From: Bufo bufo
Lineage: Eukaryota > Chordata > Amphibia > Anura > Bufonidae
Assembly: GCF_905171765.1 (NCBI RefSeq)
Contig: NC_053391.1
Span: 187,746,559-187,810,558, forward strand
Direction: 5' to 3'
DNA: 64,000 nt
This document shows, piece by piece, positions 10,893-22,009 of the stretch. Under the pieces are notes generated by a model. It was not told where the DNA came from. It saw only the letters and a list, made by a program, of their open reading frames with translations, and did not search any database. A program made the translations under genes and the position numbers. The stretch's first letter is position 1, and each line of letters opens with the position of its first letter.

Positions 10893-11049
10893 GGACTGGG
10901 GGGGATGGAAAATACATTATCGGAGGGGAAGATAGTGCAGATAGAGACCGGGGCAATGTAGTGGGACTGGGGGAGGAATGGAAGGAGGGACTAGAACAGT
11001 TCAGAAGGAAAGGTGTAGGGTAAAAAATATACATAAACCTCTTAAATGT

Positions 11050-11675
11050 ATGTATACTAATGCCAGAAGCCTGACTAATAAAACTGGGGAACTGTAATTA
11101 GTGATGTGTGAGGAGGACTATGACATAGTGGAAATAACGGAAACATGGCTGGATGATAGCTATAACTGGGCAGTTAATGTACAAGGTTACAGTCTGTTTA
11201 GAAAGCATCGTCAAAACCGGAGAGGGGAGGTATGCCTTTATGTAAAGTTCTGTCTAAAGCCCACACTCCAGGAATATATAAGTGAGGGACATGAACATGT
11301 GGAGTCACTGTGGATAGAGATACATGGAGCTAAAAACAATAATAAATTACTAATAGGAGTTTACTATAAACCACCTAATATACCAGAGTCCACAGAAAAT
11401 CTACTACTAAACAAGATAGACAAGGCTGCAAATCATAATGAGGTGGTTATTATGGGGGACTTCAACTACCCAGATATAGACTGGGAAACTGAAACTTGTA
11501 TATCTCATAAAGGAAACAGGTTCTTGGCAATAACCAAAAACAATTACCTCTCCCAACTGGTTCAGGACCCGACTAGAGGGACGGCCATACTGGACTTAGT
11601 ATTAACCAATAGGCTTGACAGAAAAACAGAGACGTGCAGGTTGGGGGACACCTGGGAAATAGTGACCATAAAGTA
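11050..11675 (+). pseudogene. CR1 ORF2 endonuclease domain, broken
   Basis: The opening MYTNARSLTNKTGEL is followed by a stop (TAA near 11095) and then continues in the same frame. The motifs ITETWLDD (catalytic Glu), GVYYKPPN and GDFNYPDIDW are those of apurinic-type endonucleases that nick the target for LINE priming. The frame ends at 11673, around the place where an SDH motif would be expected. The stretch 11676-12226 is poorly coding and has several frame changes. Confidence 0.88.
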
Positions 11676-12226
11676 ATAACCTTCCAATTATCATTCAAAA
11701 GAGCATTTCTACAGGGAGGAACAAAAATACCAAACTTAAAAAAAGCTAAATTTAGCCAACTAAGAGAGGCCATAGGCCTAACTAACTGGGACAAAGTCCT
11801 CAAAAATATAAAAATACAGCCACAAAATGGGATATATTTAAAAGCATCCTAAAATCTCATTGTGAGAGGTACATACCATATGGGAATAAAAGGTTAAGGA
11901 ACAAAAATAAACCAATGTGGATAAATAGAACTGTAAAGAAAGCAATAAATGACAAAAAAAAAGCATATAAATCACTAAGGAGGGTAGCACGGAAGCACTG
12001 AAAAACTATTAGGAAAAAAATAGAACATGTAAAAAAACAAATAAAAGTGGCCAAACTAGAGACCGAGAGATTAATTACCAAAGAGAGCAAAACTAACCCT
12101 AATATGTTCTTCAATAATATAAATGTTAAAAAGTATAAATCTGAAGGTGTTGACCCTTTAAAAAGTAATGAGGGGGGAGTCGAGGAGACGAGGAGAAAGA
12201 AAAGCTGTTAAATATTTTTTTCTCCA

Positions 12227-13740
12227 ATGTATTCAGAGGAAAATATACTGTCAGATGAAATGCTGAATGTAAAAATAAATTCCCCATTAAAAGTGTCCTG
12301 TCTGACCCAGGAAAAAGTACAACAGCGACTTAAAAAGATTAAAATAGACAAATCGCCAGGACCGGATGGCATACACTCCCGTATCCTAAGGGAATTAAGT
12401 AATGTCATAGCCAAACCCTTATTTTTGATATTTTCAGACTCTATACTGACAGGGAATGTCCCACGGGATTGGCGCATAGCAAATGTGGTGCCAATATTCA
12501 AAAAGGTCCAAAAACAGAGCCTGGAAACTATAGGCCGGTAGGTTTAACATCTGTTGTGGGTAAACTGTTTGAAGGTTTTCTAAGAGATGCTATCTTAGAG
12601 CATCTCAATGGAAATAAGCAAATAACGCCATATCAGCATGGCTTCATGAGGGATCGGTCATGCCAAACTAATTTAATCAGTTTCTATGAGGAGGTAAGTT
12701 CTAGACTTGACAGCGGCGAATCAATGGATGTCGTATATATGGACTTCTCCATTTGACACTGTACCCCATAAAAGGTTAGTATATAAAATGAGAATGCTCG
12801 GACTGGGAGAAAATGTCTGTATGTGGGTAAGTAACAGGCTGTCACGGATGAAGTTAGCAGATAGCTGGAACATATAAATAAACGAGCGACTGGCTTGATC
12901 CCAAACTAAGGAGCTTATAGGTGAGCCCTATAAAACCCTAAGAGCTCTCCCTGACTGCTATGCACATGCAAGGGTCTGTATGGTAGACGATTGCATGCCC
13001 GCGTACCTAATACTGTGTGACACCTGAAAACCCTATAATAGTGAGGGGACAAGATCACCGTCTCCCTGCACTTAATACGGACGGAGTCAGGGTCACCTAG
13101 AATCAAGCCAGCAAGGAAACACAATAAAGTAAAAGACTTATCTGTACAAGCAGAAGCAGCCTCCAGCAGTGAACACCTCATCCAGGAAGTAGTATAAACT
13201 GCAAAGTGAGGCAGTATGGGAGGGATTATAAAGGAAGACGATTAGTCGAAATAAGTGACACCTGGCAGAAGGAAAGGAGATGAGAAAGTGAAACCAAAAC
13301 AAAGAACATCATACAAGAGGTAGAGAAAAACGTCTGCCAGATCTTCTCACAGAACTGGCGGTGACACTGGCTGAGTGATAGAAAACAGAGGGTGGTTATT
13401 AACGGTACACACTCAGATTGGGTCACTGTCACTAGTGGGGTACCTCAGGGGTCAGTATTGGGCCCTATTCTCTTCAATATATTTATTAATGATCTTGTAG
13501 AAGGCTTGCATAGTAAAATATAAATTTTCGCAGATGACACTAAAATGTGTAAAATAATTAACACTGAAGAGGACAGTATACTACTACAGAAGGATCTGGA
13601 TAGATTGGAGGCTTGGGCAGATAGGTGGCAGATGAGGTTTAACACTGACAAATGTAAAGTTATGCACATGGGAAGGAATAATGCAAGTCGCCCGTACATA
13701 CTAAATGGTAAAACACTGACATGGAAAAGGATCTAGAAAT
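12227..13740 (+). pseudogene. CR1 ORF2 reverse transcriptase, split by a solo LTR
   Basis: Motifs in order: KSPGPDGIHSRILREL, VPRDWRIANVVPIFKK, NYRPVGLTSVVGKLFEGF, VYMDFS. Compared with the copy at 7232-8954, about five bases are missing near 12748, which breaks the frame next to the first catalytic Asp. The solo LTR (12840-13366) splits the next segment. After it come [10 protein letters not shown] and ADDTKM-type sequence with a TAA just before it, then KCKVMHMG. The piggyBac insertion follows at 13743. Dead by several lesions. Confidence 0.9.
12840..13366. repeat. Solo LTR (527 bp) nested in CR1
   Basis: The ends are TGTCACGG and GGTGACA, a TG...CA inverted pair as in Ty3/gypsy LTRs. It is flanked by CAGGC on the left and CTGGC on the right. 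The uninterrupted CR1 copy has CTGGC once at this place, so this is a 5 bp target duplication with one later change. There is no internal coding part, so it is best read as the remnant of LTR-LTR recombination. A TATA-like CTTTATAATCCC on the minus strand hints at minus orientation. Confidence 0.8.
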
Positions 13741-13839
13741 TTTAACCCCTTAAGGACATAGGACGTACCGGTACGCCCTATTTCCCGAGTCCTTAAGGAC
13801 ACAGGACGTACTGGTACGTCCTGACTTAAAATCGGCATT

Positions 13840-14060
13840 CCGGCGCCGCGGGGGTTAATCGGAACGGGATGCCGGCTGAAATCATTTAGCCGGCATCCCG
13901 TTACAATGCAGGGGGGGTCATTTCACCCCCCCGTATCGACGGTCACAGAAAACCGCAGGTCAATTCAGACCTGCGGTTTTCTGCGTTTCCGGTCCATTCG
14001 GGTGTCCTGTGACCCGATGAACCGGAAAAAGACTGCGATCGGTGGCGTAATTATACACCA
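13840..14060. repeat. Hairpin cluster in the piggyBac left arm
   Basis: Several perfect or near-perfect stem pairs lie close together: CGGGATGCCGGCT with AGCCGGCATCCCG (13864-13903), CCGCAGGTC with GACCTGCGG (13951-13977), and others. They are probably structural parts of the transposon arm. No coding role is seen. Confidence 0.6.
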
Positions 14061-14422
14061 CCTATCGCAGTCCGAGGATTTGGAGAGGCGGTGCTGGTCC
14101 TGGTGCTGATGCCTGCTGTCCAGGGTGCTGATTGGTGCAGGGGAGAGAGGCGCGAGATTCAAACTTCCTGCGCTCCTCTCTCCCCTCCTCTTCCTGTCCA
14201 GCACCCTGACCGTGCAGCACCGTTCAGCACCAGCTCCTGCGTCCCCCTAATCGCCATCCATCACCCTCCTGCACCCATCGCCACCCAGGTAGGTTAGGGT
14301 CAGTGAGGGAGAGGCATCGTTAGGCAGGGAAAGAAGGGAAAAGTTAGTTAGAAAAAAAAAAGTACTTTTATTTCAAAACTTTTTTTGATCCATCCATCAG
14401 ACCCCAGACCCCCCTGCCATTT

Positions 14423-15748
14423 TTGGCTAGACCCGGTGGCTGGACGCCGGTCAGTGCAGCCGAGATGAGGACATTTTGGGGCCTCGTGCTGCATATGGGT
14501 CTAGTCCAAAAACCCAGTGTCAGGCAATACTGGAGTGGGGACGTCCTATACCAGACCCCACTGTACAGTATGGTCATGACACGCTCACAGTTTGAGGCCA
14601 TCCGGAAATGTCTGCATTATTCCGATAATGCAGCATGTCCACCCCGAGGTGATCCTGCCTATGACCGGCTGTATAAGATACGGCCGGTCATCGATCACTT
14701 TGGGGCCAAATTCATGGAGGCCTACGTACCTGGAAGGGAGGTCGCGGTTGATGAGTCTCTCGTTGCGTTCAAGGAGAGACTCAGTTTCCGCCAATACATT
14801 CCCACAAAACGGGCGAGGTATGGCGTGAAGCTATACAAAATTTGTGAGAGTACCTCAGGGTACACTTACAAATTTCGTGTGTACGAGGGGCGAGATTCCC
14901 GTATTCAACCCCCAGAATGTCCCCCCACTCTGGGTGCTACCGGGAAACTCGTGTGGGACCTTATGTACCCACTGCTGGATAACGGTTACCACTTGTACGT
15001 GGATAACTTTTATACCAGTATCCCCTTGTTCAGGTCCCTTGCTGCCAGATCCACGTTCGCTTGTGGGACCGTGCGGAAAAATCAACGCGGCCTCCCTGCC
15101 TACCCCCTCCAGGTACCTATCCCCAGGGGTGAGACCTGTGCCCTTACCAGTGGAAACCTGTTGCTGGTCAGGTATAAGGACAAGAGGGATGTCCTTATGC
15201 TGTCCACAATCCACAGTAACAGCACCACCCCAGTCCCTGTGCGAGGTACCGCGGCAACGGTCCTCAAGCCCGATTGTATCGTCGACTACAATCGGTATAT
15301 GGGAGGAGTTGATCTCTCTGATCAAGTCCTCAAGCCATATAACGCCATGCGCAAAACCCGGGCATGGTACAAAAAAGTTGCGGTCTACTTGGTGCAGGTT
15401 GCTATGTACAACTCTTTTGTACTATCCCGAAGCGCTGGCAGCACAGGGACATTCCTCCAATTCTATGAGGCAGTCCTCAAGGCCCTGATCTTTTCGGACC
15501 GGGAAAGAGCAGGCCGGACTACCTTGGGAATTGGAGGCGCCCGGATCGTCCCTGGCCAACACTTTCCAGGTGTGGTCCCCCATACTGGAAAGAAGGGACG
15601 AACCCAAAAAAGTGCAGAGTATGTCACAAGAGGGGGATACGGAAGGACACCACCACTCAGTGTGACACGTGCCCCGATCATCCGGGCCTCTGCGTTATCG
15701 ATTGCTTCAGGGAGTACCACACTTCCATGGAGTACTAAATTTTTATAA
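14423..15748 (+). pseudogene. piggyBac transposase, N-truncated and C-frameshifted
   Basis: This DDE-like enzyme cuts and pastes at TTAA. The visible core has catalytic Asp candidates in VDESLVAFKER, LYVDNFYTS and YNRYMGGVDLSDQ. The frame has no early ATG (first at 14465), and the usual N-terminal hundred or so residues are missing, so the open region of about 440 codons is short for the family. Near 15604-15610 an A-run shifts the frame: the other frame reads KKCRVCHKRGIR then CDTCPDHPG and ends at TAA (about 15743). That is the cysteine-rich C-terminal domain piggyBac enzymes use to bind their ends. One base thus separates core and zinc domain. Confidence 0.9.
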
Positions 15749-15846
15749 TCCCCAACAGTCCACTAGAGAACATAAAAAACTATGTCTCTCAGACTTTGGA
15801 GACACAGAAACAATTTTTCCTTCCCCAAAAAATATTAGTTTTAGTG

Positions 15847-15987
15847 CAGGCATCCTCAAACTGCGGCCCTCCAGATGTTGTAAAACTATAACTCCCAGCA
15901 TGCCCAGACAACCTACAGCCATCAGCAGGGCATGGTGGGAATTGTAGTTTTACAACATCTGGAGGGCCGCAGTTTTAGGATGCCTGC
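15847..15987. repeat. hAT-like MITE (141 bp)
   Basis: Terminal repeat CAGGCATCCTCAAACTGCG, with its near complement at the right end, and ACAACTCCCAGCATGCC-type core. It is flanked by TTAGTG on both sides. A second copy of the family lies at 44903-45042. The flanking segments 15787-15807 and 15991-16011 are themselves inverted (CTCTCAGACTTTGG), so the MITE sits in the loop of an older hairpin. Confidence 0.75.
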
Positions 15988-16099
15988 TTAGTGTCTCCAA
16001 AGTCTGAGAGTCATACATATTGGGCATCGTCGCGTGCGTAAAAGTCGTCGCTATAAAAATAACTTTTGACCAAACGCCTCGGATGAACGGTGTTAAAAA

Positions 16100-17880
16100 T
16101 ATAAAATAAAAACGGTGCCAAAACACCCATTTTTGGGCAAAATTTCAATTTGAATCCATTTTGCCGGTAATAAAGCAAGGGTTAACAGCCAAACAAAACT
16201 AAATATTTATTGCCCCGATTCTGTAGTTTGCAGAAACACCCCATATGTGGTCGTAAATGGCTATATAGCCGCACGGCAGGGCATAGAACGAAGGGAACTC
16301 CATATGGTTTCTGGAAGGCAGATTTTGATGGACAGTTTTTTTTTTGACACCATGTCCCATTAGAAGCCCCCCTGATGTAGCCTAGACTAGAAACTCCAAA
16401 AAAGTGACCCCATCTAAGAAACTACACCCCTCAAGGTATTCAAAAGTTACTTTACAAACTATGTTAACCCTTTAGGTGTTCCACAAAACTAAATAGCGAA
16501 TGTAGAAACAATTTTAGAATTTAATTTTTTTGTTACATTGCCTCAAAAAGAGTAATATAGAGCAACCAAAAATCAAATTTACCCCTAAAATAGTCCCAAA
16601 ACAACAACCACCTTATCCCGTAGTTTTCTAGATGGGGGTCACTTTTATGGAGTTTCTACTCTAGGGGTGCATCAGGGGGCTTGAAAGGGTACATGGTGTA
16701 AATAAACCAGTCCAGCAAAATCTGCCTTCCAAAAACCATATGGTGTTCCCCTCCTTCTATGTCCTGCCGTTTAGCCAAATAGTAGTTTACGACCACATAT
16801 GGGGTGTTTCTGCAAACTACAGAATCAGGGCAACCCATTTTGAGTGTTGTTTGGCTGTTAACCCATTTTTTCCAGTAATAAAGTAAGGGCTAAAATGGAA
16901 AATTTTCCAAAAAATAGAAATTTCTAAATTGTTTCTCCATTTGCCATTAACTCTTGTGGAACACCTAAAGGGTTAACAAAGTTTGTAAACCCAGTTTTGA
17001 ATACCTTGAGGGGTTTACTTTCTTAGATGGAGTCACTTTTTTGAAATTTCTATTCTAGGGGTACAACAGGGGGCTTCAAATGGGACATGGTATAAACAAA
17101 ACCAGTCCTGCAAAATCTGCCTTCCAAAACCCATATGGTGTTCCCCTCCTTCTATGTGCACCCCTATGGGGTGTTTCTGCAAACTACAGAATCAGGGCAA
17201 CCCATTTTGAGTGTTGTTTGGTAGTTAACCCTTGTTTTACTCCTGTAAAAAATTGATTATATTGGAAAATTTTTCAAAAAATACAAATTTCGAAATTGTT
17301 TCTCCATCTGCCATTAACTCTTGTGGAACACCTAAAGGGTTAACAAAGTTTGTAAACCCAGTTTTTAATACCTTGAGGGGTGTAGTTTCTAGAATGGGGT
17401 CATTTTTGGGTGGTTTCTATTATGTAAGCCTCACAAAATGACTTCAAACCTGAACTGGTCCATAAAAAGTGGGATTTTGAAGATTTCTGAAAAATTTCAA
17501 AATTTGCTTCTAAACTTCTAAGCCTTGTAATATCCCCAAAAAATAAAATATCATTCCCAAAATGCTACAAACATGAAGTAGACATATGGGGAATGTAAAG
17601 TCATCACAATTTTTGTGGCTATTATATGTATTACAGAAGTAGAGAAACTGAAACTTTGAAATTTGCTAATTTTTCTAAATGTTTGGTAAAATTTTTATTT
17701 TTTTATGCAAAAAAATTAACTTTTTTGACCCAATTTTAGCAGTGTCATGAAGTACAATATGTGACGAAAAAACATTCTCAGAACGGCCTGGGTAAGTCAA
17801 AGCGTTTAAAAGTTATGAGCACTTAAAGTGACACTGGTCAGATTTGCAAAAAATGGCCTGGTCCTTATGGTGAAATAGGG
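16100..17880. repeat. Internal repeats of the piggyBac 3' arm
   Basis: The motif ACACCCCTCAAGGTATTC appears forward near 16425 and reversed near 17005 and 17375, around a centre near 16600. A second, direct duplication covers about 16860-17030 and 17225-17390 (TTGTGGAACACCTAAAGGG in both). Related sequence recurs at 51400-51560. No gene is seen; frames here are repeat artefacts. Confidence 0.75.
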
Positions 17881-17904
17881 CTGTGTCCTTAAGGAGTTAA
17901 TAAA

Positions 17905-18495
17905 TAGCAAACTAATCTGCAAAAACCAGTGTCAGGCAGCTGCTGCCAAGGCCAATAAGATAATGGGTTGCATCCAAAAGGGGCATAGATGCCCGTGATA
18001 AGAACATAGTCCTACCACTTTACAAATCGCTAGTCAGACCACACATGGAGTACTGTGTACAGTTCTGGGCTCCTGCGAACAAGGCAGACATAGCAGAGCT
18101 GGAGAGGGTCCAGAGGAGGGCAACTAAAGTAATTACTGGAATGGGGCAACTACAGTACCCTGAAAGATTATCAAAATTAGGGTTATTCACTTTAGAAAAA
18201 AGACTACTGAGGGGAGATCTAATTACTATGTATAAATGTATCAGGGGTCAGTACAGAGATCTATCCCATCATCTATTTGTCCTCAGGACTGTGACTGTGA
18301 CGAGGGGACATCCTCTGCATTTGGAGGAAAGAAGGTTTGTACACAAACGTAGAAGAGGATTCTTTATGGTAAGAGCATGTGAGACTATGGAACTCTCTGC
18401 CTGAGGAGGTGGTGATGGTGAGTACAATAAAGGAATTCAAGAGGGGCCTGGATGTATTTCTGGAGTGTAAGAATATAACAGGCTATAGCTACTAA
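17905..18495 (+). pseudogene. CR1 RT C-terminal piece, copy A
   Basis: It continues the RT interrupted at 13743: NSLVRPHMEYCVQFWAP-type region (MEYC at 18045), ELERVQRRATKVITGM, GQYRDLSHHLF, RGFFMVRACETMELSA. A frameshift near 18390 replaces the usual RLWNSLPEEV ending. A near-identical copy B is at 19799-20389, created by the tandem duplication, with TAG for CAG after KCIRG near 20143. Confidence 0.9.
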
Positions 18496-18691
18496 AGAGG
18501 GGTCGTTGATCCAGGGAGTTATTCTGATTGCCTGATTGAGTCGGGAAGGAATTTTTTATTCCCCTAAAGTGGGGAAAATTGGCTTCTACCTCACAGTTTT
18601 TTTTTGCCTTCCTCTGGATCAACTTGCAGGATGACAGGTCGAACTGGATGGCCAAATGTCTTTTTTTCGGCCTTATGTACTATGTTACTAT

Positions 18692-19291
18692 ATGATTTTT
18701 TTGATCGTTGAATATTACACTTTTTTGTGTCAAGGTGACCAAAAATGGCTGTTTTGGCACCGTTCTTTTTTATGACATTCACCAGAGGGGGTAGATCCGG
18801 TGATATTTTTATAGAGCTGGTCTTTATGGATGCAGTGATATCTAATATGTCTTTTTTTATTAAATTCTTTTAAAAAAATGAATAAAAAAATCACTTGATG
18901 AAGATCCTTTTTTTTTTTTTTTACTTTTTTTCAATATTTTTTTTTTGTCCCAGTACAGGGACTTCAACATTTCAGGGTCTGATCCCTGTTTCAATGTAGT
19001 ACAATCAGGGTGGATTTGATTTAAATCAAACTGATTTAAATCACGATTCAAATCACTAGTCAGTAAGGATTGATTTAAATCATAGTTTTCTACATAAAGA
19101 CTAATTCTTGCTGGTATAACTTATAATATGCAAGTAGATGAAGATTTTTAGAATAACAACTTTTCATATTAGTTTGATTAGGTTGATTCTGTATTCATAG
19201 GTTTGTAGAAGTTAGGATTAAGGTCTTTTTCTCAACTCTGTTCATGTTATAACATTTTTGCTGTGAAGAGGAGGCATGTGATCTCTGCTGA
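18692..19291. repeat. AT-rich repeat with GATTTAAATC palindromes
   Basis: The left half resembles the interior of the TTAA MITE at 50964-53068 (GATTTTTTTGATC, then CACCGTTC, then GTGATATTTTTATAGAGC). The right half has clustered palindromes of the type GATTTAAATC (19010-19082). No coding. It is repeated at 20588-21186 by the tandem duplication. Confidence 0.6.
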
Positions 19292-22009
19292 GTCATTTTT
19301 GGGTGGTTTCTATTATGTAAGCCTCACAAAATGACTTCAAACCTGAACTGGTCCATAAAAAGTGGGATTTTGAAGATTTCTGAAAAATTTCAAAATTTGC
19401 TTCTAAACTTCTAAGCCTTGTAATATCCCCAAAAAATAAAATATCATTCCCAAAATGCTACAAACATGAAGTAGACATATGGGGAATGTAAAGTCATCAC
19501 AATTTTTGGGGGTATTACTATGTATTACAGAAGTAGAGAAACTGAAACTTTGAAATTTGCTAATTTTTCAAAATGTTTGGTAAAATTTTAATTTTTTTAT
19601 GCAAAAAAATTAACTTTTTTGACCCAATTTTAGCAGTGTCATGAAGTACAATATGTGACGAAAAAACATTCTCAGAACGGCCTGGGTAAGTCAAAGCGTT
19701 TAAAAGTTATGAGCACTTAAAGTGACACTGGTCAGATTTGCAAAAAATGGCCTGGTCCTTATGGTGAAATAGGGCTGTGTCCTTAAGGAGTTAATAAATA
19801 GCAAACTAATCTGCAAAAACCAGTGTCAGGCAGCTGCTGCCAAGGCCAATAAGATAATGGGTTGCATCCAAAAGGGGCATAGATGCCCGTGATAAGAACA
19901 TAGTCCTACCACTTTACAAATCGCTAGTCAGACCACACATGGAATACTGTGTACAGTTCTGGGCTCCTGCGAACAAGGCAGACATAGCAGAGCTGGAGAG
20001 GGTCCAGAGGAGGGCAACTAAAGTAATTACTGGAATGGGGCAACTACAGTACCCTGAAAGATTATCAAAATTAGGGTTATTCACTTTAGAAAAAAGACTA
20101 CTGAGGGGAGATCTAATTACTATGTATAAATGTATCAGGGGTTAGTACAGAGATCTATCCCATCATCTATTTGTCCTCAGGACTGTGACTGTGACGAGGG
20201 GACATCCTCTGCATTTGGAGGAAAGAAGGTTTGTACACAAACGTAGAAGAGGATTCTTTATGGTAAGAGCATGTGAGACTATGGAACTCTCTGCCTGAGG
20301 AGGTGGTGATGGTGAGTACAATAAAGGAATTCAAGAGGGGCCTGGATGTATTTCTGGAGTGTAAGAATATAACAGGCTATAGCTACTAGAGAGGGGTCGT
20401 TGATCCAGGGAGTTATTCTGATTGCCTGATTGAGTCGGGAAGGAATTTTTTATTCCCCTAAAGTGGGGAAAATTGGCTTCTACCTCACAGTTTTTTTTTG
20501 CCTTCCTCTGGATCAACTTGCAGGATGACAGGTCGAACTGGATGGCCAAATGTCTTTTTTCGGCCTTATGTACTATGTTACTATATGATTTTTTTGATCG
20601 TTGAATATTACACTTTTTTGTGTCAAGGTGACCAAAAATGGCTGTTTTGGCACCGTTCTTTTTTATGACATTCACCAGAGGGGGTAGATCCGGTGATATT
20701 TTTATAGAGCTGGTCTTTATGGATGCAGTGATATCTAATATGTCTTTTTTTATTAAATTCTTTTAAAAAAATGAATAAAAAAATCACTTGATGAAGATCC
20801 TTTTTTTTTTTTTTTTTACTTTTTTTCAATATTTTTTTTTTGTCCCAGTACAGGGACTTCAACATTTCAGGGTCTGATCCCTGTTTCAATGTAGTACAAT
20901 CAGGGTGGATTTGATTTAAATCAAACTGATTTAAATCACGATTCAAATCACTAGTCAGTAAGGATTGATTTAAATCATAGTTTTCTACATAAAGACTAAT
21001 TCTTGCTGGTATAACTTATAATATGCAAGTAGATGAAGATTTTTAGAATAACAACTTTTCATATTAGTTTGATTAGGTTGATTCTGTATACATAGGTTTG
21101 TAGAAGTTAGGATTAAGGTCTTTTTCTCAACTCTGTTCATGTTATAACATTTTTGCTGTGAAGAGGAGGCATGTGATCTCTGCTGAGTCAAATTCAGTTT
21201 AGCATAATTAGATAAAAAAAACAGGAGGGGCAAAGGACAAGATCGGTAACATACCACATAGAACCAACGCACATCCACATGCAGTCAATGGCCATACTTG
21301 GCGTCTATCCTTGAGGAGTGCGCAGGCGCCAGGTTGCGTCTTAACAGCATGACATCACGCCGTGCCCGAGGTAGACGTCCCGCACATCACCTACCCACTC
21401 GGAAGCAGCGAGACCGGAAGTATCTGTCAGCATTCCAACGCGCATGCTCACATGAACCCATGTCCAGAAGCGCCATGTTGGATGCTGGCAAGATGACCCA
21501 AAGTTGTATTATTCTTATAGTACACGGCTCATAGGAAGCAAAAAAGGAAATGGACACCCCTATTCAAGGGGGTACAATATCCTAATGCTGGGCATGCAGT
21601 ATGAGTCCGATCGGCACTACCGTGTCAATCGTGCATTCAAGCGCCGCCCCATACACGCCTCCTGACACCACCAAAGACAGGGTTCTCCTGACAACCATGG
21701 GATATATTATACTATTTGTGAAGATATCTGTCGAGACTCAACCTGGGCCAAAGCACAAATAAACCATAATAAGATAATGCTGGACAGGCATGGGATAACG
21801 CTGTTTATCCATATGGTATCCTAGCATCTTCTCCATATTGTTCCTCTTCTTGTATCAAGAAATCTATGAAAAAGAGAGAGAATAGGATCATGAGTAAGAT
21901 CTTATATGAACACGTATGTCTAACTAACATCACCCACTACAGGACTAAAGCAGAACAGAAAATGCAAACGGACATTACGGGGCAAACCACCCCTTATGAA
22001 TATACCCCT

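Larger units (their letters stand above)
13747..17896 (+). mobile_element. piggyBac-type transposon inserted in CR1
   Basis: TTAA at 13743-13746 and again at 17897-17900 is the piggyBac target duplication; the CR1 sequence reads through as AATTTTAATAAA-like when it is removed. The ends carry CCTTAAGGAC-type subterminal repeats (13747-13800) and GTCCTTAAGGAG on the right. The transposase frame is at 14423-15748. Its 3' half is long, non-coding and internally repeated, and it holds a small nested MITE (15847-15987). Confidence 0.93.
9740..18692 (+). mobile_element. CR1 LINE, near full length, interrupted twice
   Basis: It contains ORF1 (9917-10892), an AP-type endonuclease (11050-11675), RT (12227-13735), and after the piggyBac insertion the RT C-terminus (17905-18495), ending in the TTACTATG-type tail near 18692. 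A solo LTR (12840-13366) and a piggyBac element (13747-17896) are nested inside. Both excise cleanly in comparison with the CR1 copy at 7232-8954. The 5' boundary is approximate. Confidence 0.88.
17399..21190. repeat. 1.9 kb tandem segmental duplication
   Basis: Unit A is 17399-19291 and unit B 19292-21186; they differ by a few substitutions and homopolymer lengths. The unit begins in the piggyBac 3' arm, contains the CR1 C-terminal piece with its tail, and ends in flanking AT-rich repeat DNA. The junctions share GTCA (17399, 19292 and 21187), a short microhomology. Unit B therefore holds a second piggyBac end (near 19790) and a second CR1 3' end (to about 20588) that are not separate insertions. 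Confidence 0.93.

Noticed and set aside
15422..15720. Minus-strand frames opposite the piggyBac transposase
   Set aside because: Shadow frames without motif.
19799..20588. A separate CR1 insertion
   Set aside because: It is the second unit of the tandem duplication, with the same borders as 17905-18692.
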